From Rudaea sp. 3F27F6 (GTDB lineage: Bacteria > Pseudomonadota > Gammaproteobacteria > Xanthomonadales > Rhodanobacteraceae), in the NCBI RefSeq assembly GCF_005503555.1, contig NZ_SCNG01000004.1:186001-250000 (forward strand): a stretch of 64,000 nt of DNA, in the 5' to 3' direction. Positions within the stretch are counted from its first letter, which is position 1. Each line of letters starts with the position of its first letter. This document shows positions 51,395 to 61,810 of the stretch, in pieces. The notes beneath the pieces were generated by a model. That model had not been told where the DNA came from, made no database searches, and worked only from the letters and a program-made list of their open reading frames with translations. A program made the translations under genes and the position numbers.

Positions 51395-51838
51395 ATGACA
51401 TCGACCACGCAATTCGTTCGCTACCTGGAACCCACGCAGCAATCCGGCCGCGCATTCGTCATGAGAAGAATGCAGGGCAAGGTCGTCATGCTGAACCTGC
51501 TGCGCTTGCGCGAGACCGCCGACTATTCCGGGAATCCGGAGTTGGCGCCGGAAAACCCCATCAGCGGCGCAGAAGCATTCGATCGCTATATCCAGCACAC
51601 GCTGCCGTTTCTGCGTGAAAGCGGAGGAGACCTCCTGTTCCTCGGCTCAGGAGGCCCGCTTTTGATCGGCCCCGAAAACGAGCGGTGGGATCTCGCGATG
51701 ATGGTCGAGCAAAGCAGCGCCGATTCCTTCCTCGCTTTTGCCGACAACGCGGAGTATCTCGCCGGCATCGGCCATAGAACGGCGGCAATTGAAGACGCGC
51801 GCCTGCTTCCGCTGACCCAAATCGAAGCGGCGGGCTGA
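51395..51838 (+). CDS. DUF1330-like small protein
   Basis: 147 aa from ATG 51395 (an in-frame TTG lies 6 bases earlier). The sequence VVMLNLLRLRETADYSGNPE, the AFDRYIQHTLPFLRESGGDL stretch and the late FADNAEYLAGIGHRTAAIED resemble the DUF1330/ferredoxin-like alpha-beta barrel family. Catalysis is unproven; such proteins often dimerise and bind small aromatic or quinone-type ligands. It starts 21 bases after the DUF2239 stop and 9 bases before the hydrolase ATG. Confidence 0.8.
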   Translation: MTSTTQFVRYLEPTQQSGRAFVMRRMQGKVVMLNLLRLRETADYSGNPELAPENPISGAEAFDRYIQHTLPFLRESGGDLLFLGSGGPLLIGPENERWDLAMMVEQSSADSFLAFADNAEYLAGIGHRTAAIEDARLLPLTQIEAAG

Positions 51839-51847
51839 AGAGAAAAA

Positions 51848-52780
51848 ATGAAATTTCTGAAAGCCAACGGCATCCACATCGGCTACGACAGCTTAGGCAA
51901 CGAAAACGACGAGGCCATCCTGCTCATTTCGGGTCTTGGCGCCCAGATGATCCGCTGGACCACACCGTTCTGCGAAAGCCTGGCGGATGAAGGTTTTCGC
52001 GTCGTCCGCTTCGACAATCGGGACGCGGGCCTGTCGACGCATTTCACGGACTCGCCCGTGCCGGATTTTTCCGCCTTGGCTAACGCCGTTGCGGCTGGGC
52101 GCAGGCCGGATGTGCCTTACACGCTCGATGACATGGCGGCAGATGCGATAGGACTGCTGGATGCCTTGTCCATCGATCGGGCGCACGTGGTCGGGCGGTC
52201 GATGGGCGGCATGATCGCGCAATTGATGGCGAGCGATTACCCGCAGCGCGTATTGTCGCTGACGTCGATCATGTCCAGCACGGGCAATCCCGATCTGCCT
52301 TCTGCCGCGCCCGATGTCATGGCAATGCTGACGAAGCGCGCGCCCGATCCCATCGAAGACGAAAACGGATTCGTCGCGCACGGCCTTGCGTTTGCAAAGC
52401 GCATTGCCGGTCATGGCTTCGGCTTTGACGAAGAAGCGCATCGGGCCATCGTTTTGCAAGAACTCCGCCGCGCTTACGACCCGGCCGGTTTCGCCCGGCA
52501 GATCGGCGCCATCGCCGCGACCGGCGACATCCGGTCGCGATTGGCCCACATCCTTGCGCCGACCTTGGTCGTGCATGGCGCGGATGATCCATTGATACTC
52601 CCGGCATGCGGCAAGGACACGGCAGCATCCATCCGAGGTGCGGAATTTCTGCTTATCGACGGCATGGGCCATGATTTGCCGATTGCGCTCTATCCGACGC
52701 TCGTGAAGGCGATCTGCCGGAACATGAGCCGGCAGAGCCGCGAAAGTGTCGGCACCGGCGGAATTCGCCCAAGTCCTTGA
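51848..52780 (+). CDS. Alpha/beta hydrolase
   Basis: 310 aa. Nucleophile Ser in VVGRSMGGMIAQ, acid Asp in VVHGADDPLI and His in DGMGHDLPIA; the oxyanion loop is SGLGAQMIRW. The pattern FDNRDAGLSTHF is common in the subfamily near aclacinomycin methylesterase. An ester or epoxide substrate is expected but unknown. Last gene of the DUF2239-DUF1330 operon, nine bases after the DUF1330 stop. Confidence 0.9.
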   Translation: MKFLKANGIHIGYDSLGNENDEAILLISGLGAQMIRWTTPFCESLADEGFRVVRFDNRDAGLSTHFTDSPVPDFSALANAVAAGRRPDVPYTLDDMAADAIGLLDALSIDRAHVVGRSMGGMIAQLMASDYPQRVLSLTSIMSSTGNPDLPSAAPDVMAMLTKRAPDPIEDENGFVAHGLAFAKRIAGHGFGFDEEAHRAIVLQELRRAYDPAGFARQIGAIAATGDIRSRLAHILAPTLVVHGADDPLILPACGKDTAASIRGAEFLLIDGMGHDLPIALYPTLVKAICRNMSRQSRESVGTGGIRPSP

Positions 52781-52851
52781 TAAAATTGCTGTATCGAACC
52801 TCGGCACAGTACAGCCAAGTTCGGTCCCGGAATCATCGTGAAATGAAAAAA

Positions 52852-52879
52852 GGAACGCGCGGTTAAGTTTGCGGTCTGT
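52852..52879 (+). promoter_or_regulatory. Possible ECF (RpoE-like) promoter for the DegP/Q gene
   Basis: GGAACGC (52852-52858), 16 bases, then TCTGT (52875-52879), close to the RpoE pattern GGAACTT-N16-TCTGA. It lies about 90 bases before the protease ATG; deg genes are classical RpoE targets. Confidence 0.35.
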
Positions 52880-52901
52880 CAAGCCGCTCGATAATTGAAA
52901 A

Positions 52902-52928
52902 ACGCGGCTACCCGGACCGCAGCCGCGT
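52902..52928 (+). terminator. Hairpin before the protease gene
   Basis: ACGCGGCT and AGCCGCGT form an 8-bp stem around an 11-base loop, 40 bases before the protease start. May end the hydrolase operon or lie in the protease leader. Confidence 0.35.
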
Positions 52929-52968
52929 CATCCCGCGATCAACGACGAACGCCAGCACGAAGGAAACC

Positions 52969-54363
<1,395 letters not shown>

Positions 54364-54427
54364 TGCATCGTTCGCGAAACTTGGGCGATAATGCGCACCT
54401 GTTCCCGAATCCGCAGATAGCCGCAAA

Positions 54428-55555
54428 GTGAAAAACGCACATAAATATACTTTCACCGTTCTTGCCTGCGCTCTCGGCGTAGCCCTCGGTTTCGGCATTG
54501 CCTCGCCCGCCGCGGCCCAGGCTCCAGCCGCGGCGAAGCCTGCGGCCAAGCCGGCAGCGAAGAAGGCCGCTCCGGTCGCGGCCAAGGCCAAGGCGCCTCC
54601 GGGCATCATCTGGCGCGGCGACCGCGCGACCGAACGCGGCTTCGTCGCCGACCTCGCCAAGCAGTACGAGCTGTCGCGGCTCGGCAAGGTGACGATGCAG
54701 CCGTTCAGCACGATCTCGGGCATCGACGCGGTCAACGACGGCACCGCCGACGTCGCCGGCAGCGCCCGTCCGGCCATGCCGGGGCGCGCCGAGGAAACGA
54801 ATCTCACGTTCTACCCGGTTGCCTGGGAAGCGATGGTGCCGATCACCTCGCCGAAGAATCCGACCGACAGCGTCACCCTCAAGCAGCTTTACGACATCTA
54901 TCTCGGCCAGGTGAAGAACTGGAAGGACCTCGGCGGACCGGACTCCGAGATCAATCTCTACGCGATCGCCGCGCCGCTCGACGGCGTCGATTACGTGCTG
55001 CGCAAATACATCTACAACAAGGGCGACCAGGCAATCGCAGCACCGCGCGTGTACATGAACACGATGAAGCTCGAAGAAGGCGTGACCATCGACCCGCGCG
55101 GCCTCGGCTTCACCACGTTGTCATCGGTCTACGGCAATCCGAAGATCAAGGTGCTCAAGGTCGAAGGCGTGCCGGCGACCTCGGCGACGATCAAGGACGG
55201 CAGCTATCCGCTGTATGCGCCGCTGTATCTGGCCCTGCGCAAGGACAGCAAGAATTTCGAAGCGGCCGAGAAGTTCGTCAATTACGCGAGCTCGGATGCG
55301 GGCAAGGCGATCATTCGCAAGCATCAGCTCGTGCCGATCGACGACGCGCCGGCACTGACGGCCGAACTCGACAAGAACTCGGTCTGGGTCGCCGAGCGCG
55401 CCCAAGGCAAGGGTGAAGCGCGGCCGGTATCGGCGCCCGTCGCGACGGCCGACTATCTCATACGCACCCAGCCGAACTCGGTCGAGGCGCAGGAAGCCAA
55501 GCAGCGCGCGGCCGAAGCGCTGGCGCAGAAGAAGGCTGCGGCGAGCAAGCCGTAA
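54428..55555 (+). CDS. Periplasmic phosphate-binding-like (PstS-type) protein
   Basis: 375 aa from GTG 54428. Signal peptide (VLACALGVALGFGIASPAAA), a low-complexity Ala/Lys/Pro linker to about residue 58, then a PBP-2 domain: TERGFVADLAKQYE, SGIDAVNDGTADVAGSARPA, YDIYLGQVKNWKDLGGPDSE, DPRGLGFTTLSSVYGNPKIK. These are PstS-like. The expected phosphate-loop residues are not all clear, and no pstCAB genes follow, so it may be a stand-alone binding protein. 64 bases after the protease gene. Confidence 0.83.
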   Translation: MKNAHKYTFTVLACALGVALGFGIASPAAAQAPAAAKPAAKPAAKKAAPVAAKAKAPPGIIWRGDRATERGFVADLAKQYELSRLGKVTMQPFSTISGIDAVNDGTADVAGSARPAMPGRAEETNLTFYPVAWEAMVPITSPKNPTDSVTLKQLYDIYLGQVKNWKDLGGPDSEINLYAIAAPLDGVDYVLRKYIYNKGDQAIAAPRVYMNTMKLEEGVTIDPRGLGFTTLSSVYGNPKIKVLKVEGVPATSATIKDGSYPLYAPLYLALRKDSKNFEAAEKFVNYASSDAGKAIIRKHQLVPIDDAPALTAELDKNSVWVAERAQGKGEARPVSAPVATADYLIRTQPNSVEAQEAKQRAAEALAQKKAAASKP

Positions 55556-55571
55556 GGCCTCGGGCACTCGC

Positions 55572-56291
55572 ATGCGCATCCGCGCGATTACGTTCGATCT
55601 CGACGATACGCTCTGGCCGATCGAGCCTGTGATGCTGCGCGCCGAGCGGCAGCTCGACGCATGGCTGCGGACGAACTGCCCGCGCACCGCGGCGGCCTAT
55701 CCGGTCGAGGCGATGCGCGCATTGCGCAACCGCGTCGCCGACGAGAACCCGCAGATCGCGCATGATTTCAGCGCGCAGCGCCGCTTGTCGCTGCGCGCGG
55801 CGCTGCTGCCACACGGCTACTGCGACGATCACGTCGATGCCGCCTTCGCCGCGTTCTACGCCGAGCGCAACCGCGTCGAGTGCTATACCGACGCGCTACC
55901 CGCGCTCACGCAGCTCGGCACGCGCTATCCGCTCGCGGTGATCACCAACGGCAACGCCGACCTCGGTGCGATCGGTCTCGCGGCGCATTTCCGCTTCACC
56001 CTGCATGCGAGCGCGTTCGGCACGGCCAAACCGGCCGCGGATATTTTCCACGCCGCCTGCGAACGGCTCGAACTCGCTCCCGACGAAGTGCTGCACGTCG
56101 GCGACGACGCCGAACTCGACGTGATCGGCGCACATCGTGCCGGACTGCGCAGCGTATGGCTGCATCGCGGCGCAACGAGCTGGACCGAGGCGTCGCGGCA
56201 GTCCGAAGTTCATCCCGACCTGATCGTGCGCAATCTAGCCGAACTCGTCGATGCGCTCGAAGAGCCGGTGGTACGCGCTGCCGCGAGATAA
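55572..56291 (+). CDS. HAD family phosphatase (YigB/YjjG-like)
   Basis: 239 aa from ATG 55572. HAD motif I is FDLDDTLW (D9, D11), motif II is the VITNGN stretch, motif III Lys is in FGTAKPAADIF, motif IV is HVGDDAELDVIGAH. A helical cap lies between. Similar enzymes remove phosphate from small metabolites such as flavin precursors or nucleotides; substrate not assignable. Starts 16 bases after the PstS-like stop; the preceding ATG-less frame is not coding. Confidence 0.9.
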   Translation: MRIRAITFDLDDTLWPIEPVMLRAERQLDAWLRTNCPRTAAAYPVEAMRALRNRVADENPQIAHDFSAQRRLSLRAALLPHGYCDDHVDAAFAAFYAERNRVECYTDALPALTQLGTRYPLAVITNGNADLGAIGLAAHFRFTLHASAFGTAKPAADIFHAACERLELAPDEVLHVGDDAELDVIGAHRAGLRSVWLHRGATSWTEASRQSEVHPDLIVRNLAELVDALEEPVVRAAAR

Positions 56292-56306
56292 GCCGGCAGC
56301 GGCAAG

Positions 56307-58478
56307 CTACTTCTTCGTCGTCTTGGCCGGCGCCGGCAGTTGGTCGAGCATGAATGCGTAGGCTTCGGCCGTCTCGCGCCAGTGCGTATAGCGGCCGCTC
56401 TTGCCACCATGGCCGGCCTCCATGTTGATCTTGAACAACAGCGGATTTTTGTCCGTCTTCGTCGCGCGCAGCTTCGCCACCCATTTGCTCGGCTCGTAGT
56501 ACTGCACCTGCGAATCGTTGAGGCCCGTGGTGACGAGCATCGCCGGGTAGTTCTGCGCCTTGACGTTGTCGTACGGCGAATACGCGAGCATGTACTCGTA
56601 GAACTTCGTGTCCTGCGGATTGCCCCACTCGTCGTATTCGTTCGTCGTCAGCGGAATCGAATCGTCGAGCATGGTCGTGACCACGTCGACGAAAGGCACC
56701 TGAGTGAAGATGCCGCGATAGTCCTGCGGCGCCATGTTCGCGATCGCGCCCATAAGCAAGCCGCCCGCGCTGCGACCGAAGGCGAACACCTTGTCCTTCG
56801 CCGCGTATTTTTGCGCGACGAGATATTCGGTCGTGTCGATGAAGTCGGTAAACGTGTTCTTCTTCTTCAGCAGCTTGCCGTCTTCGTACCAACTGCGGCC
56901 GAGTTCGCCGCCGCCGCGGATATGCGCGAGCGAGACGACGAAGCCGCGATCGAGCAGAGACACGTAAGCGGGGCTGAAACGCGGATCGTTCTGCGCGCCG
57001 TAAGAGCCGTAGCCGATCTGCAGCATCGGCGCGCTGCCGTCGCGTTTCAGGTCTTTGCGCCAAGCCACCGACACCGGCACCTTGACGCCGTCGCGCGCGA
57101 CGGCCCAGACGCGCTCAGTCGTGTAGTTCGCCGCGTCATAGCCGACCACGGCTTCGCGCTTTCTCTCTTCGCGCTTGCCGGTGCGCATGTCGAGGTCGTA
57201 GACCGTGTTCGGCGTGACCAGCGAGGTGACGTTGTAGCGCAGCACGTCGGTGTTCGGCTCCCGGTTGTCGCCGATAGTCGCCGCATAATCGGCTTCGGCC
57301 ACGTCGACGAGACGCGACGCACCTTCGCGCCACGGTTTGATGCGCACGCGTGCGAGGCCTTCGCTGTGCTCGCCGATGACGAGGTAGTCGCGGAACAGGG
57401 CGATGCGGTCGACCGTCGCGTCATTGCGCGCCGGCACGATCTCGCGCCAGCGCTTCTTGTCGCCGGCCTGGGCGTCGTCGACCTGCATCACGCGATAGTT
57501 CTTCGCTTGCCAGTTGGTGCGGATCACCCAGCGCCGATCGATGTGCTCGGCGTGGTATTCGAGATCGTGCTCGCGCGGAGCGAGCACTTTGAAGCGCGCC
57601 TTGGGCTGGCTCGCCGGGATAAAGCGGATTTCGCTCGACAGCGTCGACTGCGATTCGATCGCGATGAACTTGTCGTCGCCCGTGCGCGCGATGTCGAGGT
57701 AGTAGCTGTGGTCGCGCTCCTCGTAGACGACGGTGTCCTTCTTCGGGTCGGTGCCGAGCGTATGTTTTTTCACGCGCACGGTGAGCAGGGTGATCGGATC
57801 GTTCTCGACGTAGAACAGCGTGCGGTTGTCGTCGGCCCAGGCCATTGCACCGGGCGTGTTTTTCAATTCGTCGGGTAGAATCTTGCCGCTGACCAGATCC
57901 TTGATGCGGATCGTGAACTGCTGACGCCCCGCGGTATCCTCGGCGTAGGCAGCCAGCTTCTCGTTCGGGCTGATTTCGTATTGGCCGATCTGGAAAAAGT
58001 CGTGGCCCTTGGCGAGCACGGGTCCGTCGAGCATCACTTCCTCGTGCCCATCCGGCTTGCCGCAGCGACGCAGATAGACCGGGTATTCCGCACCCTGCGC
58101 GTAGCGCGTCTGGTACCAGCAATGACGGTACTTCACCGGCACGCTGGCGTCGTCGGGCGCGAGACGCGCGGCGATTTCCTTGTACAGCGTCTCCTGCAGC
58201 GCCTGCGTATGCTGGGTCATCTGCGCGTAATAAGCGTTTTCGGCCTTGAGGTAATTGAGTACCTCGGGCTTGCTGCGCGTGTCGTCACGCAGCCAGTAAT
58301 AGTTGTCGATGCGCGTGCCGCTCGGCGAAGACACCGGATACGGATGCACCGCGGCGACCGGCGGCTGCGGCACCGGCTGCACCGGCTCGCGCGGCTGGGT
58401 CGCGCAGCCGGCAAACAGCAATCCCGCCAGCAGCGGCGCGGCGCGCAGACGAAGTCGGAAGAAGACAGGCACTGACAT
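56307..58478 (-). CDS. ptrB: Oligopeptidase B, S9A serine peptidase, lipoprotein form
   Basis: 723 aa. The ATG at 58478 opens with a lipoprotein signal ending in FAGCATQ. The N-terminal beta-propeller (IDNYYWLRDDTRSKPEVLNY) precedes the catalytic domain with LQIGYGSYGAQNDPRFSPAY, nucleophile Ser in FGRSAGGLLMG and His in MEAGHGGKSGRY. It cleaves after basic residues in short peptides. The lipoprotein anchor is unlike the cytoplasmic E. coli form and places it in the envelope. Convergent with the HAD gene (15 bases between stops). Confidence 0.93.
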   Translation of the reverse strand: MSVPVFFRLRLRAAPLLAGLLFAGCATQPREPVQPVPQPPVAAVHPYPVSSPSGTRIDNYYWLRDDTRSKPEVLNYLKAENAYYAQMTQHTQALQETLYKEIAARLAPDDASVPVKYRHCWYQTRYAQGAEYPVYLRRCGKPDGHEEVMLDGPVLAKGHDFFQIGQYEISPNEKLAAYAEDTAGRQQFTIRIKDLVSGKILPDELKNTPGAMAWADDNRTLFYVENDPITLLTVRVKKHTLGTDPKKDTVVYEERDHSYYLDIARTGDDKFIAIESQSTLSSEIRFIPASQPKARFKVLAPREHDLEYHAEHIDRRWVIRTNWQAKNYRVMQVDDAQAGDKKRWREIVPARNDATVDRIALFRDYLVIGEHSEGLARVRIKPWREGASRLVDVAEADYAATIGDNREPNTDVLRYNVTSLVTPNTVYDLDMRTGKREERKREAVVGYDAANYTTERVWAVARDGVKVPVSVAWRKDLKRDGSAPMLQIGYGSYGAQNDPRFSPAYVSLLDRGFVVSLAHIRGGGELGRSWYEDGKLLKKKNTFTDFIDTTEYLVAQKYAAKDKVFAFGRSAGGLLMGAIANMAPQDYRGIFTQVPFVDVVTTMLDDSIPLTTNEYDEWGNPQDTKFYEYMLAYSPYDNVKAQNYPAMLVTTGLNDSQVQYYEPSKWVAKLRATKTDKNPLLFKINMEAGHGGKSGRYTHWRETAEAYAFMLDQLPAPAKTTKK

Positions 58479-58618
58479 TTCCGGTATCCCGATTGCTATG
58501 CGATGCGCGATGGTAGACAGGCCGGGCGGACGAAACAATCCGACCGCGGCCTCATAACGGAATACAAACATTCGGCGGCTACAATCGGCGGCCTTTGGGT
58601 CGTATTACGGGGTAGTCC

Positions 58619-59242
58619 ATGTCATCGAATTCGCCGCAGCGAGGTATGCCGCCGCTGCCATTGCTGATCTTCTCCTCGCGCTGGCTGCAGCTGCCGCTCT
58701 ACCTCGGCCTGATCGTCGCGCAAGCCGTCTACGTCGTGCTGTTCGTCAAGGAGTTGCTGCACCTGATCAAGGGCGCGATGAACTTCAGCGAGCAGGAAAT
58801 CATGCTGATCGTGCTCGGCCTGATCGACGTGGTGATGATCTCCAACTTGCTCGTCATGGTCATCGTCGGCGGCTACGAGACCTTCGTCTCGCGCTTGCGC
58901 CTGGAAAACCATCCCGACCAGCCCGAGTGGCTCAGTCACGTCAACGCCTCGGTGCTCAAGGTCAAACTGGCGATGGCGATCATCGGCATCTCCTCGATCC
59001 ATCTGCTCAAGACCTTTATCGCCGCAGGCACGCTGGACGGCCTGCCGATGTGTACCGCCGACGACTACATACTGATCAAGGCCACCGACGTGGCCGCGCC
59101 GCGCTGCAATACCCTAACGCCGACCGGCGTGATGTGGCAGACCATCATCCACTGCGTCTTCATTCTTTCCGCGATCGGCATCGCTTACACCGACCGCATC
59201 ATGAATGAAGTGGCGGCACGCAAGGCAGCGAACGGACACTGA
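58619..59242 (+). CDS. UPF0114/YqhA family membrane protein
   Basis: 207 aa with four hydrophobic segments ([80 protein letters not shown]). The [11 protein letters not shown] motif and the overall layout match UPF0114 (E. coli YqhA). It is an inner-membrane protein of unknown function. The ATG at 58619 directly follows a short gap of 140 bases after the divergent oligopeptidase gene. Confidence 0.93.
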   Translation: MSSNSPQRGMPPLPLLIFSSRWLQLPLYLGLIVAQAVYVVLFVKELLHLIKGAMNFSEQEIMLIVLGLIDVVMISNLLVMVIVGGYETFVSRLRLENHPDQPEWLSHVNASVLKVKLAMAIIGISSIHLLKTFIAAGTLDGLPMCTADDYILIKATDVAAPRCNTLTPTGVMWQTIIHCVFILSAIGIAYTDRIMNEVAARKAANGH

Positions 59243-59296
59243 CGCGCCGCACGAGCAGCGGTACTTCCATGCGAGCGGGCTGCGCGGTACCGCCCG

Positions 59297-59980
59297 CTAC
59301 AGATGCAGTTCGAGATTGCGCGGCGTCTTGGACAAATCCTCTTTCGCCTTTGGCACGTCGGCCGCCGTCGCCGGCGTGCTCGCGTCGACGACTTCGAGGC
59401 GGAACGCTGCGGCCTTGACCTTGCCTTCGCCGGCCAGCAGATAGCCGAACTGGATCACGGCGCTTTCCACGGGAATATCGAGGACTACGTCGTATCCGGT
59501 CCACGACGTCGTGCCATTGACCGGGCGCGAACCCATGTCGTCGAACTTCAGCACTTTGCCGTTCTCGCCATCGACACGCATCCATAGTCCGGCCTGCCCA
59601 ACGACCTCGACAGAGCTGAGCTGCGCGGAGAAGCGCACGCGCTTGCCGCGATAATCCTGCGCCGAAATGGCCTGCATCACAGTGGCGAACTGATTCGCCG
59701 GGACATCCGGCGAACGAAGGTGTGTTCCGGTCGAAGAATGCCACATCGCCTCGATGATCGAACAGCGACCGCCACCCGACAGGCCTTGCGCGATGTCCGT
59801 CCAGGTGCGGTAACGATTTACCGCATTGCCACCGAACGTCCAATCCTTAGGCGGCCCCACCATCGAGGTAGTCGAACTGCTGATATTGAAGCTCGAGGTA
59901 TCCTGGGCGGACACTCCATGGCAGAACAAGGCCATCGTGAGAGCCAGTGAGATCGCACTAATACTCGGTAATCGCCACAT
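59297..59980 (-). CDS. Secreted beta-sandwich-like protein in an ECF sigma operon
   Basis: 227 aa. The ATG at 59980 is used because GGAGG lies eight bases upstream; a signal peptide follows (ISAISLALTMALFCHGVSAQ). The mature part has the pattern YRGKRVRFSAQLSSVEVVGQ, AGLWMRVDGENGKVLKFDDM, GTTSWTGYDVVLDIPVESAV and FGYLLAGEGKVKAAAFRLEV, which is found in small secreted or regulator-linked domains and looks like a carbohydrate-binding-type jelly roll. No catalytic residues can be named. It begins 19 bases after the anti-sigma stop, so it is part of the sigma operon and may be its sensor or output. Confidence 0.8.
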   Translation of the reverse strand: MWRLPSISAISLALTMALFCHGVSAQDTSSFNISSSTTSMVGPPKDWTFGGNAVNRYRTWTDIAQGLSGGGRCSIIEAMWHSSTGTHLRSPDVPANQFATVMQAISAQDYRGKRVRFSAQLSSVEVVGQAGLWMRVDGENGKVLKFDDMGSRPVNGTTSWTGYDVVLDIPVESAVIQFGYLLAGEGKVKAAAFRLEVVDASTPATAADVPKAKEDLSKTPRNLELHL

Positions 59981-59999
59981 TGCGTGGTCCTCCATCAAA

Positions 60000-60374
60000 T
60001 CAGGGAACATCGTTTGCCTCGGCATCCGAAGCGGATGGGGGGGTCGAATCGAGCAGAAAATCCGCCACCGTGGACCGTGCAGTCGACCGCGGCTGCAGGC
60101 GCATCAATTCCGCCGTCACCCGATCGGCGCCGCTCGCTACCTGCACGCGCGACGCCTCGGACACGGACATTCCGTGCATGCGCTGAGCGGACACCACGAC
60201 CAAGGCCAGCGACGCCGCAGCAGCCAGCGAAACTAGATAACGCCCATAGCGCCGCCGCGATGCTTGTATCCTAGCCTCACGCAGAATTCGCTCATCGATC
60301 GCGGGCGCAGGCCGTTCGTCGACCGCGGCAAGGTATGCCTTAAGCAAAGCGGTATCGAATTCCTCGCGGCTCAT
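60000..60374 (-). CDS. Putative anti-sigma factor
   Basis: 124 aa. A short cytoplasmic N-terminal helical part (EEFDTALLKAYLAAVDERPA), one membrane segment (YLVSLAAAASLALVVVSAQR) and a periplasmic tail. No ZAS zinc-binding HxxxCxxC motif is present, so it is a divergent, non-zinc anti-sigma, assigned by position. ATG 60374 overlaps the sigma stop as ATGA, which indicates translational coupling in 1:1 ratio. Confidence 0.75.
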   Translation of the reverse strand: MSREEFDTALLKAYLAAVDERPAPAIDERILREARIQASRRRYGRYLVSLAAAASLALVVVSAQRMHGMSVSEASRVQVASGADRVTAELMRLQPRSTARSTVADFLLDSTPPSASDAEANDVP

Positions 60375-60925
60375 CGGGCTTCCTCCAGATCACGGCGCAG
60401 GCGCGCGTACGCGTAGCGCAGTCGACTCTTTACCGTCTCGCGCCCGGTCTGCGTCGCTTCGGCGATTTCTTCGAGCGTCATTCCGCTTTCAGCTTGCATG
60501 AGGAAGGCTTCGCGCTGCATCAGCGGCAATCTCGACACCGCGGCATTCATCGCGTCGCGATGCTCGACGCGCAAGGCGATTTCCAGTGGCTGCTGCGAGA
60601 CCTCGTCCGCGATCCGCTCCAGGTTCTCGTCGGCCACGGAATCTTCCCAACGCCGCCCTCGGCGACGCAGGGAATCGATCATGCGCCGATGCGCGATGGA
60701 GAACAGATAGGTGACGAAACTCGCCGTCGGGCGATAACGGACGCGACCGTGAACCACCGCAAGCCACACTTCCTGAAAAATTTCGTCCGCCTCGGCCGGA
60801 CTGGCGGCAAGGCGCAAGGCGTAGCGATACAGTCGGTCGCGGTGACGCAGATACAAGGACCGGAATGCCTCGGCGTCGCCGTTGCCGAAGCGCTGCATCA
60901 GCTGCGCATCGGAAACCCCGTCCAT
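60371..60925 (-). CDS. ECF-family RNA polymerase sigma factor
   Basis: 184 aa from ATG 60925 (start not certain; ATG 61012 and an earlier one at 61084 are in frame). Region 2 is DAEAFRSLYLRHRDRLYRYA with FQEVWLAVVHGRV; region 4 is LPLMQREAFLMQAESGMTLE, EEIAEATQTGRETVKSRLRY. This is the sigma-70 ECF pattern. Downstream genes encode a membrane protein and a secreted protein in the same operon, typical of an envelope-stress circuit. Confidence 0.9.
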   Translation of the reverse strand: MDGVSDAQLMQRFGNGDAEAFRSLYLRHRDRLYRYALRLAASPAEADEIFQEVWLAVVHGRVRYRPTASFVTYLFSIAHRRMIDSLRRRGRRWEDSVADENLERIADEVSQQPLEIALRVEHRDAMNAAVSRLPLMQREAFLMQAESGMTLEEIAEATQTGRETVKSRLRYAYARLRRDLEEAR

Positions 60926-61105
60926 GCCACCGGCTCGCGCTTCGCCGATATCCTGCGGCGGCGCGGAGCCGTGCAAAGTCCCATCATAAAAAGACGCCGC
61001 CCATGCCGTCATGCCTGCACCCGTCGCGCTGTTGTCCAGCTCATTGATCGCCACCGCGGGGCGAATGGGGTTAACGCGTATCAATCCGCGTCTAGCGCAG
61101 AGAAC

Positions 61106-61570
61106 TTATCCGATAACTTTTTGATAACGCCAGGCGTCCGCGCCGTCTTCGTAGAAGCCGTGCTTCTCGCCGAAACGCTGGAAGCCGAGGCGTTCGTACA
61201 GCGCAATCGCCGCAGCATTGTCTTTGCGCACTTCCAGACGCAGGCGCGAGCAATCGCGTTGGTGTGCCGCCGTTTCGACCGCAGCGAGCAACGACTTGGC
61301 GATGCCGCGCCCGCGCGCGCGTTCCGCTACGGCGATCGAATAAAGACGTGCGATATCGCTGCCCTGGCGATAGAACACCACGGCTTTTCCGAGCAGTCCG
61401 TCTGCGTCGACTGCGGCGAGTACCGTCGCCGTCGCGCTATGCAGGTGCTGCCGGTATTGCCTCAGCGACAAGTGGTCGGTCGTGAACGAGGCACGTTCGA
61501 GCGCAAGCAGCGCGCCGAGATCGGCGTCGACGGCGGGGCGGATCGAAATATCGGTGTGTGAGGAGGACAT
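61106..61570 (-). CDS. GNAT family N-acetyltransferase (RimI-like)
   Basis: 154-aa GNAT; transfers acetyl from acetyl-CoA to an amine. Motif A R-x-x-G-x-G/A is RARGRGIAKSLL, preceded by RLYSIAVAE, and motif B is NAAAIALYERLGFQRFGEKH, as in RimI-type enzymes. The target may be a protein N-terminus or small amine. It is divergent from a RimK-like ATP-grasp gene (240 bases between), an association seen elsewhere. Confidence 0.88.
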   Translation of the reverse strand: MSSSHTDISIRPAVDADLGALLALERASFTTDHLSLRQYRQHLHSATATVLAAVDADGLLGKAVVFYRQGSDIARLYSIAVAERARGRGIAKSLLAAVETAAHQRDCSRLRLEVRKDNAAAIALYERLGFQRFGEKHGFYEDGADAWRYQKVIG

Positions 61571-61810
61571 GCGCGACGCCTAAACCAAGGCCACAGGCCG
61601 CGACAACGAAGCCGCGGACCCGACGTGAATTTCAAGTGAATTGTTGGATTTCGCTGAATCCCGAGCGGCGCAATTGTGTCAAACTGCGCGCCTCGTAACT
61701 ACGGCGCAGGCCGCCATGTCCGAACCCCCGTCCATATTCTCGGGTGCTCTCCTCTCCGTTTCAGAGCGGCCGGCGCAATTGCATTCTTCGATTCCGCGCG
61801 CTGACCACGC

